A DNA stretch of 64,000 bases from Pteria penguin (Eukaryota > Mollusca > Bivalvia > Pterioida > Pteriidae): positions 6,640,329 to 6,704,328 of the forward strand of contig CM068590.1 of assembly GCA_035048485.1 (NCBI GenBank), in the 5' to 3' direction. The translations under genes and the position numbers were made by a program. Shown here in pieces: positions 35,001 through 45,300 of the stretch. Positions within the stretch are counted from its first letter, which is position 1, and every line of letters starts with the position of its first letter. The notes beneath the pieces were generated by a model. That model searched no databases, had not been told where the DNA came from, and saw nothing but the letters and a program-made list of their open reading frames with translations.

Positions 35001-37969
35001 GTGTTATTTTACGTCATGTTCTTGATGTCTCACGTGACATGAGTGCTCAAGCTATCTTTATTCTTACCCTCAGGTGAGCTGTAGGCTGGGCGAGTCTTGC
35101 CTTCCCGTGAGTCACTCGTATCTAGGATACCGCCCTTGTGAATGTCGTAAGTAAAATCAGCACGTGTTAGCATTATATTATAGCAAACAAACAAGTACTT
35201 TAAGTTTAACTGGTTGTGAATTTAGAGGGTTGAGGGTACTTTTTGCTCTGGCGTTACCAACCCTCCCCCAATAATGAAGATGTTTTACTTACACTTACAC
35301 TGACTGAATGGATATTATAAAGAATAGGAATATTTTATCTACAATGATGTAGACTTGATTCAAACCATAGAATATTTCCTCTACGATATTTTCGAGGTAT
35401 CTCCTTATCAATGTGTTGTTATTTTAATCGAAAATTAATCTATTCAATACAGTCTGTGCCGTTATACCATGTACATTGGTTAGTAGTATACACAGCAGGG
35501 GCGGATCCAACAATACAGTCTGTGCCGTTATACCATGTACATGGGTTAGTAGTATACACAGCAGGGGCGGATCGAACAATTTACAACAAGAAAAATCATG
35601 GGAGAGCTTGGTTCTCTCCCTTGGTGGAAGAGAAGTACCGAGGAAAGGGTTTCTTCCCTTAAGTTCATTAGAATGACATTTTAGTAAAAATTTACCATGA
35701 AAATGGGGTTTTCAATTCTAGTAACCCCCTACCTCTGTTATTCAGCGAATGTCATACGACATATAGCAAGAGTCAATCTAACGAGTGGAATGTTACTACA
35801 TGTATATCGGATCTGTAGTCCATTCGGAACTACCTCTCTCTTTAACAACGGTACAAGTAAAGATAGAGGAGTTCCGAATGAAGTTTGGAGGTGCCGGTTG
35901 TATGTCTGATGGCCTTTTAACGGGAGTCCAGAAGGACCAAGGTTCGAACTTCGTCAGAATTAGCTGTAAGTCGGTTAAACAAATCTAGATGTCACTGTTA
36001 GACCTGCCAGAATTTTTATAATTTATAATCATCCAAGTTAAACGAATCCTGTAAATTCTGTCTTCCGATGAGGCATGAGAAACCGAGGTCCCGTGTAACG
36101 GTTAATGTGGTACGTCAAAAGGTCTATCACTGCTTCGGATAGGCCCTTTCCATAGGTCTGAAATGCTGTACATTGCATAAATACAACAATATTCATAAAT
36201 TTAATACACTTGCAGAATATGAAATTATTCATGAATTTTATACGATTGCAGAATATGACAAATTCAGACCGGCTATCCCTCGCAGTTCCTCTCGAGCATT
36301 TTCGCCAATGGATGTAGAATTTACAAGACGGCATACATTCGAACGTGGAATGGCACCTAATGTCCCAGCTAGCCGACCTTTGCGCAGTCGCCATAATCCC
36401 CACCCATTTCACGGTGCGACCATGGCAAATACCCATCAATTTGCCGGCCAGACCAGAGGAGTACAGAACGACCGTCATAACTTTGACAGAGTATCGGATC
36501 CTCTCGGAACATCTCTTCAAAATCTCCCTACTCAAGGCGAAAACTATGTCAGCCTCAGTTCTGTATACAACTTCAAAAACAAAGAGGAGTCCGGAAAATA
36601 TAAGATGGTTCCAACCAAGCCCATTACCTCATACAAACAACTAAGAGACTTCCCAGTATCATCTACCCCAGTTAGAGACATTTTTCCTTCTGCGTCTCAT
36701 CACAGTGGAAGCCCAATGGAGAAGACAGTTGTATCATTTGGAGCAACTCAAGATATACCATATGAAAAATCCAGAGGTCGTAAACTTTTGAGTGGGCAAG
36801 TCTCGTCAGGATTTGGAGAAACCATGAAAGATTCACAAGACGCTTTGAATGCCGAACAAGGTGGGAATATCCCACGGGATTCACTTCTGACTGGCACTGA
36901 TCGACGATCGCCGTCCTTTAATGATTTCCTGAATCCCAGTCCGAGGAGTGAACGTGATCCAGGAAAAATCATAGCCGATTTCGGATCCCTGGAACGCATC
37001 ACAAACTCTGAATCACCGAGGTATTATCGAGGTCCTTTTGCTTCTCGACCCTTAGATCCCATGCGAAGACCCTTCGATCCAAGGCGAGTATCCATAGATC
37101 CCATGCGAAGACCCTTCGATCCCATGACAGGAACATTTGATCCAAGAAGAGATCCACTAGATCCTATATATCTTGCAAGACCACGGCAGAGCAGCCTCGA
37201 CAGATTTCGTAAAGTCAACCCAAACATGCAGATTTTACCATCATCTGGATCAAATCTCGCTTCCAGAATTAATTACCAACCGGAGAAGTACTATGACGTC
37301 AATAAGATTCCATTCTACGATTACCAGCCGTATGACCATTCTCCGTACACCCCGATAAATGATCCTTTCAACTATAACGACATCGCTGGTATGATTTCCT
37401 CGGGTACCGGACAACATACCGGGGAACTGTTTGACCCACAAGTACTGATCGGAAAAAGTAAGGCTTCTTCCCTGCAACCATTACAGTTGGCTGTTCAACG
37501 GAAGAATGATCGTAACAATATGAGAGAACAAAGAGCACAAATGATTTCTGGTCAGCCCTCAGCACAAGGTGGTAGGCAGGTGCTGTTTGATCCCATAGGA
37601 TTGAGTAGTGGACAAAATTTAGGACAAAAGCACCAACATGGTCATACCCAACACCCACAAATCCAACAACTTAAACATCCGCAACAAATCCAGCAACTTC
37701 AACATACCCATCAACTTCATCAACCGCAACACATCCAGCAACCGCAAAATGCCCAGCTTACGCAACATGCCCAAATTGCGCCTGCCCAGAATCCGTCACA
37801 AATACCAAATTCGTTCTTTGCCGATTTTATGAGAAGCAAAGTCCGGGAGACCAGTGTCAACGCCTTGGGGGATGGCGAGAAAGCTTCCGGTATCGTGAAC
37901 ACAAAGATTGGTGTACATCCACAACCACAACCACCACCACAAAAGCCGAAGAAGATAGCAGTGTTCTGA
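32065..37969 (+). CDS. Secreted protein, cysteine-rich N-terminus and long disordered tail (function unknown)
   Basis: Four exons, inferred from GT-AG sites and matching phase: 32065-32137, 33358-33377 (a 20-base microexon), 35074-35146 and 36216-37969, giving 639 residues. Exon 1 encodes a clear signal peptide (MKTVFLCVLALSATSVLS), followed by ten cysteines in about 40 residues across exons 1-3 (CGPHYCGPECC, then SCRLGESC and CEC). The last exon encodes nearly 600 residues of low-complexity, probably disordered sequence: repeated DPMRRPFDP motifs (about 37050-37160), a Q/H-rich stretch (about 37620-37770) and a proline-rich C-terminus. I do not recognise the family. Secreted, compositionally biased proteins of molluscs are often extracellular or shell matrix components, but that is a guess. 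A 5' untranslated exon is likely, since TTTTGTAG precedes the start. Exon 4 has two possible in-frame acceptors, 36 bases apart. Confidence 0.62.
33905..34262 (+). mobile_element. tRNA-derived SINE
   Basis: B-box-like GGGTCCGACTCCC at about 34048, followed by the body shared with 56750-57000 (CTTTCGGATGAGACG, CCCTCACTCCTTCGG, GATGATGTCACCATATA) and the tail GACGTAAAACAAAAATCAA. It sits in intron 2 of the secreted-protein gene. Confidence 0.8.
34475..34910. repeat. Minisatellite, about 58-bp unit
   Basis: Seven or eight diverged units built on ATGAATTCCCTCTGAACCGC followed by GACCCCTTGG and CCGAGTTTTT. In intron 2 of the secreted-protein gene. Confidence 0.85.
35449..35577. repeat. 64-bp direct duplication
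   Basis: Two nearly identical units, each running from ACAGTCTGTGCCGTTATACC to GGGGCGGATCCAACAAT. In intron 3 of the secreted-protein gene. Confidence 0.85.
36055..36178 (+). mobile_element. Partial tRNA-derived SINE
   Basis: The middle of the SINE body (CTTCCGATGAGGCATGAGA, ACCGAGGTCCCGTGTAAC, CACTGCTTCGG) lies just upstream of exon 4 of the secreted-protein gene. Confidence 0.65.
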
Positions 37970-38590
37970 CGTCCAATTTCAATGTATAGGGAAGGTGTTT
38001 ATATATAAAATATAAATCATCGTCATATCTTATGTTTTATGTTTTAATGTGTTTGGTGCCCAAATTTATGTGTTAATGTTTTGATGACCTTGACATTTGT
38101 TTGTGTTTGGCGCCCAGATTTATGTGTTTATATTTTGACGACCTTGACATTTGTATATGTTTAATGCTCAGATGTATGATTATGTTTAGACGATCTGGAC
38201 TTTTGTGTGTTTAATATAAGTTGACATGGACAATTCTGTGTTTTATGACAGTTAAATGACGCGGGCATTTATAGATATTTTAGGCCTAGATCACCTAGGT
38301 ATCTATGTTTATGTCTAAATAACCTGGGCATTTGTGTTTATATCTAGATAACACAGGCATTTGTGTTTATGTCTATACACTCTGGGCATTTGTATTTATA
38401 TCTAGACTACCTGGGCATTTGTGTTTATGTCTATACACTCTGAGCATTTGTGTTTATATCTAGACAACCTGGGCATTTGTGTTTATTTTCGGATGACCCG
38501 TATGTGTTTTATATTTAGATGACCTTTAAATTCGTATATGCTGTAGGTTTAGTTGACCAAACATTTATATTTCGGGTCAAGCTTGGTGTA
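37970..38590. repeat. 3' flank with about 30-bp minisatellite
   Basis: Units built on ACCTGGGCATTTGTGTTTAT recur from about 38100 to 38490. This probably includes the 3' untranslated region of the upstream gene; no canonical AATAAA signal was seen close to its stop. Confidence 0.75.
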
Positions 38591-38609
38591 GTGGTTGAAA
38601 GCTCAGCTT

Positions 38610-39535
38610 GAGGTGCAGTTTATATCACAAGTCACGTGGGACAATGCATCACAGACTTACAATTTATAGAATAAGTCATGGGATAATGTATCACAGACTT
38701 ACAGGTTATATTACAAGTCACATGGGACAATGTATGATGGACTAACCAGTCATAGAATAAGTTACATGGGACAATGTATTACGAACTTCCAGTTTATATC
38801 ACAAGTCACATGGGACAATGTATCACGGACTAACAGTTTATATTACAGTCACATGGGACAATGTATCACGGACTAACAGTTTATATTACAGTCACATGGG
38901 ACAATGTATCATGGACTTACATTTAATATTACAAAGAAAAAAGAGGAGTTACTGGCTCAGTTATGTGGCAGAAGTCACCATGGAGCTATACAATACATGA
39001 ATATAAATAATATACTAGAACATGTAACGCATTACAAAAATATTTAATTGTAGTGCAATTACGATACCGACTTAGGACGGTCATTTAATTTGACAAAAGC
39101 CAAACAAATGGTGTGGTTAACCGGTTTACAAGTCACATGGGACAATGTACATCGTACTGACAGCTTATATTAAGTGACAATGTATCACGGTCTTACAGTT
39201 TATATTACAGTCACATGGGACAATGTATCACGGTCTTACAGTTTATATTACAGTCACATGGGACAATGTATCACGGACTAACAGTTTATATTACAGTCAC
39301 ATGGGACAATGTATCACGGACTAACAGTTTATATTACAGTCACATGGGACAATGTATCACGGACTAACAGTTTATATTACAGTCACATGGGACAATGTAT
39401 CACGGACTTGCCGTTTATATTACAGTCACATGGGACAATGTATTACGGACTAACAGTTTATATTACAGTCACATGGGACAATGTATCACGGACTTACATT
39501 TAATTTTACAAGTCACATGGGACTGTATCACGGTG
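38610..39535. repeat. Minisatellite, 43-bp unit
   Basis: Units built on AGTCACATGGGACAATGTAT followed by CACGGACTAACAGTTTATAT. The array is interrupted by unrelated sequence at about 38935-39130; the right half is the more regular. Confidence 0.92.
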
Positions 39536-39885
39536 GACATAACATCTGATAAGTGGACATGATATCTAACCAGTGGGCATAATATCTGATAAGTGGGGAT
39601 GATACCTGTCCAGTGGACATAACATCTGATAAGTGAACATGAAATCTGACCAGTGGGCATAACATCTGAGAAATGGACATGATATCTGACCAGTGGACAT
39701 AACACCTGATATGTGGACATGATATCTGACCAGTGGACATAACATCTGATAAGTGAACATGATATCTGACCAGTGGACATAACTCATGATATTTGGACAT
39801 GATATCTGACCAGTGGACGTAACATGTGACAAGTGGACACAATATTTGACCAGTGCACATAATGCTGTGATAAGTCGACATAATT
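39536..39885. repeat. Minisatellite, 20-bp unit in alternating pairs
   Basis: Two 20-bp variants alternate, GTGGACATAACATCTGATAA and GTGGACATGATATCTGACCA. Open frames through it are repeat artefacts. Confidence 0.92.
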
Positions 39886-40269
39886 TTCTCTCATGTCTAC
39901 ATCACATTTTACACACCAACATGACGTATGAAAAACTGACAATTTTGTAACAAGACAATGTTCGGACAAGTAGTCATATCGTCTCACAATTTGTAATAAC
40001 ATCTGAAAAAATATTCAGACAAATAGAAATAATTAAGCAGGTCAATGGCTTGCACAAATCTGCCATCATAAATCGGAGAACCAAGAGGTAACCACTAACA
40101 CTACACACGTACATGTACAATGAGGTTACCACTTACACTACACACGTACATGTACAATGAGGGAAGGGAAAACGTTGATATATATTAGGAGACAGAATCC
40201 ATCATATCCATTATGTTGAGAGGTATACCCCGCCTTAATATGTCAAGGGATGCTGGAAAGTATGCCCAA

Positions 40270-41285
40270 ATAGTAATAATGTTATGAAGTGATGTTGAAA
40301 GCTTGTAATGGTAAATATGTTACAAAATGACGTTGGTAAGTATGCCAGACTTGTAATATATTACAAGATGATGTTGGTAAGTATGCCAGGCTTTTAATAT
40401 GTTACAAGATGATGTCGGTAAGTATGCCAGGCTTTTAATATGTTACAAGATGATGTCGGTAAGTATGCCAGGCTTTTAATATGTTACAAGATGATGTTGG
40501 TATGCATGCCAGGCTTGTAATACATGTATGTTACAAGATGATGTTGACAAGTATGCCAGGCTTTTAATATGTTACAAGATGATGTTGGTATGTATCCTAG
40601 GCTTGTAATACATTACAAAATGATGTTGGCAAGTATGCCAGGCTTGTAATACATGTATGTTACAAGATGATGTTGACAAGTATGCCAGGCGTGTAATATG
40701 TTACAAGATGATGTTGGCAAGTATGCCAGACTTGTAAAATGTTACAAGATGATGTTGGTAAATATGCCAGGCTTGTAATATGTTACAAGATGATGTTGGC
40801 AAGTATGCCAGACTTGTAAAATGTTACAAGATGATGTTGGTAAGTATGCCAGGCTTGTAATACATGTATGTTACAAGATGATGTTGACAAGTATGCCAGG
40901 CTTTTAATATGTTACAAGATGATGTTGGTATGTATCCTAGGCTTGTAATACGTTACAAAATGATGTTGGCAAGTATGCCAGGCTTGTAATATGTTACAAA
41001 ATGATGTTGGCAAGTATGCCAGGCTTGTAATACATGTATGTTACAAGATGATGTTGACAAGTATGCCAGGCGTGTAATATGTTACAAGATGATGTTGGCA
41101 AGTATGCCAGACTTGTAAAATGTTACAAGATGATGTTGGTAAGTATGCCAGGCTTGTAATATGTTACAAGATGATGTTGGCAAGTATGCCAGACTTGTAA
41201 AATGTTACAAGATGATGTTGGTATGTATGCCAGGCTTGTAATATGTTATAAAATAATGTTGGGATGTATGCTGGATTTGTAATAT
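40270..41285. repeat. Minisatellite, 41-bp unit
   Basis: About 24 units built on TGTTACAAGATGATGTTGGT followed by AAGTATGCCAGGCTTGTAAT. Some units carry an extra ACATGTATG. Copies decay to the right (41285-41440). Confidence 0.93.
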
Positions 41286-41635
41286 CTTTTTAAAAATGAT
41301 ATTCAGAAGTACATCAGACTTGTAAAATGCTATAAAATATGTTGAGATGAAAGTCAGCTCATACTATATCAAAAATGATGCTGGGAAGTATGCAAGACTT
41401 GTAATGATATTGAAAAGTATGCAAAAATTGTGATATGTTGCAAGATAATGAATCTCAGCATGCAGTGCTCTGGTTATTAAAGTATTTACCCTAGTACTTC
41501 AATAAATACTTTAAAATATAACTTTACTTAAAAACATAAGCTTGCGTGTTCATCTGAAACCCCACACTGAAAATACTATAAAACAGTGACTATTGTCAAG
41601 TCAGGGTCTGACTCAATAGACCTTTTTCCAGTTTT

Positions 41636-41905
41636 TTATGCCCCTGGAATCATAGATTGAGGGAATATTGTTTTTTACCTGTCTGTCTGTCTAATGTCAA
41701 CTTTATCTTTTGTCATTACTTTTAAACCACCAGAGACAGAGAATTCATAACTGGCATACATACTCCAGTAATTAAGCCCTTTCAAATTACACCAAGGTCA
41801 TTTACCTCATGACCTTTATCATGACTTTTGACCTACATTTCAAAATTTTCCTAAATTTGGACTTTGTTGCCACTGGGGGTATTGGTGATTCACAAACATA
41901 TCTTG
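41636..41905 (+). mobile_element. Dispersed repeat, second copy
   Basis: Diverged copy of the element at 10912-11190, with the same head (ATGCCCCTGGAATCATAGAT), internal blocks and end (CACAAACATATCTTGT). Confidence 0.7.
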
Positions 41906-42181
41906 TTGCATGATGCAAGAGGCAATATTCATTGCAAGGCCCTTTATGTCATTTTTAAAAATTGAAGCTGGTCTATTCAGTGAAATGACACTGTCAAGGC
42001 ATTTAAAATAGCAATCAAGAAATGGATGCATATGCAGTGACAATGGAGCAATATTGGTGTCCCATAAAGTTAACAATAGCTTCACAGAGAGTTGTGAAGA
42101 AAGGTAGGGAATTTCTGTTATAAGTGTATGCAAAATTGGAATGCTTCCCTTCTCTAATGATGTTTGAAAAATAAGATTCAT
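41906..42181 (-). CDS. Unassigned protein-like fragment
   Basis: On the minus strand, 130 bases beyond the MRPL16 stop, about 90 codons read as an ordinary helical protein rather than repeat: HTLITEIPYLSSQLSVKLLL and TLWDTNIAPLSLHM, then FLDCYFKCLDSVISLNRPAS. The composition looks like one or two HEAT-type helical pairs. The frame then runs into the dispersed repeat at 41905, so the end is not genuine. It may be an internal exon (a possible acceptor is the ATTAG near 42160), a retrocopy fragment or a chance frame. I do not recognise the family. Confidence 0.3.
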
Positions 42182-42311
42182 TTTAATAATTTATTGATGG
42201 TATGTCATTTACCATACGATGGTTTATGTGTCGGCAGAAAATATAAAACAAAACACATCTATGTGCTTGGTGATATACATTTATTTATCAACTTCATACA
42301 CAGTAACATCG

Positions 42312-45300
42312 CTATCTGAATTTGCCCTCTGTCTCCCACTCATGTTTTGTTATTTCTTTTTTGATACCAACAAAGTTATTTCTTGCACAGTACATGAAAT
42401 TAAATGGATTTAAATTCTCCTCCACCACTTGAGCCTCCCATTTTTTTTCTTTTTCTATAATGTCTCTGTTGATGGCCCTGGCCTTAAACGGCAGAATGCG
42501 AGCAACATGCTCCAGCCAATCACGGCATTCCTCATATTCCAAATGTCCTCCTAATTCAAGAATTATTCGTTGAGATTTCAAGGGAAAGACAAAATGGTGA
42601 ATGTTTTTTTTTCTGCCGCCCATTCGAACCCCTATTGCCTTTTTAGTGATTGATTGCCAAGGTTGTTCTATTCTCCACATGGCGAACATACGAGATTCAT
42701 CTAACCTTCTGTTTATAAAGTTTCGTATGCCTTCCATATGCTCAAACTTTAATCTTCCTCCTTCTAATGCCTGTAAATCACAGATAATAACATATACGGT
42801 ATATATATACATGTATATGTACATGTACAACATTCTACATAGCTCGAGATTCTCTGCCCCTCTCCCTAACTCTAACACTGACTTTCTCCCACAAATTGTC
42901 GATATCAAAAGTGGGAGAAGGGCAGAGAATCTTGGCCTACATTATATACAGACCATTAAATCTGACTTATATGAATGGTGTTCACTGAACATATTACAAA
43001 TATATCTATCCAGTTCTGCATCTGCTCACAGAGATAGTTATGTTTAACTCATGTGGCTAGAATGGACCCCATTCTCAACATCCATGTGCAAATAAATTTC
43101 AGAACTTTTATAAATACATGATATCAGAAGTTGAAAGGACATAAAGCACTTGTTTGGTAATCATTATGGGGCTAAACTCAGAATGAACAAAACTCACTTA
43201 TTTCTCTAATCACTATATTTGGTCCAATCCAAACTCATCCATACCCCAAATTACAATACTCAGAATGAACCAATCTCACCTATACCCCTACTTACCATAT
43301 CCAATTGAAACAAACTCACTTACACCTATACTCACCATTACCATACTCAGACTGAAACAAACTCACCTACACCTGTAACTGCCATACTCAACTGAAACAA
43401 ACTCACCTACACCCATACTCACCGGTACCATACTCAGATTGAAACAAACTCACCTACACCCATTACTGCCATACTCAACTGAAACTAACTCACCTACACA
43501 CATACTCACCGGTACCATACTCAGATTGAAACAAACTCACCTACATCCAGTACTGCCATACTCAACTAAAAGAAACTGACCTATACCCATACTAACCATA
43601 CTCAACTGAAACAAACTCACCTACACCTATACTTACCAGTACCATACTCAGACTGAAGCAAACTCACCTACACCCAGTACTGCCATACTCAACTGAAAGA
43701 AACTCACCTATACCCATACTAACCATACTCAACTGAAATAAACTCACCTATACCCATACTTACCATACTTAACTGAAACAAACTCTCTTACAACCCCATA
43801 ACTGCCATACTCAACTGAAACAAACTTGCCTACAAACTCTCCTGCACCCATAATTGCCATACTCAACTGAAACAAACTCTCCTGCACCCATAATTGCCAT
43901 ACTCAACTGAAACAAATTCACCTACACCCATACTAACCATACTCAACTAAAATAAACTCACCTACACCCATACTTGCATACTCAACTGAAACAAACTCAC
44001 CTACACCTTTACTTATCACACTCAGACTGAATTGAACTCACCTATACCACTACTAACCATACTCTGAATGAAACAAACTGGCCTAAATCCCCTCTTAGCA
44101 TGTATCAAAGATCATCTTCTGACGCGGAGAGCATTCACAGAGATATGTAACCGCAAAACCCCACCCAAGTACTTTACATACATATAAATGCTTTAAGAAC
44201 ATGATGTTGCAACTCTGTGTCAAATATTTATGTATAAATGCACATTATTAATAAAGTATACAAATTTTAATTTACCATTTTATTAAGGGAATTTTCCATC
44301 AAATGACTGGGGTAAAACATACTTTGGGGGGAGGGGGGGGGGAGCACGATTTGAAATGATTGGGTGCCCTAGATTTGGGGTCACAAACTAAGTCAATAAT
44401 AATTCAGGTTTTGTTATTCCACTGTCAAATATAAAATAGATCTTTATACATAATGGCTTCTTCAATTTTTGAATAGAATAAAACTCAGTAAAATCCAAAT
44501 TCAAGTGATTAAAAATAATTCATCATTTAATAGAAGGATTTGAAAATATGACCAGTATTTTCTCAGTTTATGGCCCAAACCTTGGAATCAAAACTTACCT
44601 GAACCCCATATTGTCCATATTGTAACTTATTATGCACAGTTTCCTCTCCCTTCATTAAATGGATCATCTTCTGGTGTTTAGGCCTCTGAAGTATACTCTG
44701 TATTGGAGTCTTTGCCATATACTTCAATTTCCGTTGTTCAGGAAATTCAATATCTGAATATAAAGCAACATTATATTGCTTCAATGTTTGGTATGTGTTT
44801 GTGCTCCTTGTTTCACATCATGCTAAAATTATTTCACTTGTACGGTGACATCATCTTGTACTACCCCATGCACAGCATAGAAATTTAGACCCATGCAAAG
44901 AACCCATGGGCAACATGCAGCAAGGGATTTTTTCACATGTAATGTCTACCCTGGAATGGGAACTCGTTTATTTCGTTTTCATGATCATCTGAAAGACAGG
45001 ACACCGATGAATCAGCCGTACGAATTAGAACCCATGACTTTTAGCCGCACTGATTCTCATGCTATATAGAAACATGTGACACGTATATACATGTACATAC
45101 AGTTCAATTTTTAATATGATAAAAACCTATGTAGTCCAAGTATATAACTTCCATCACTGTGCCAATAATGAAAAACAAAGGAAATCTTTTCAGTCAAGAC
45201 CAACAGATTTTACAATGACCGACTGAGCTTCACAATGGTATCATGACTGTGCATCATCTTTTATTTCAACGTTGAAATATTGTGAAAATGAGTAGAGTCA

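Noticed and set aside
36038..36535. 165-codon frame on the minus strand
   Set aside because: Antisense shadow of the long exon of the secreted-protein gene plus a SINE remnant.
39469..40002. Cysteine-rich open frames on the minus strand
   Set aside because: Translation of a 20-bp minisatellite in three overlapping frames.
42601..43047. 148-codon frame on the plus strand
   Set aside because: Antisense to MRPL16 exon 4 and its intron; the minus-strand frame has family conservation and splice sites.
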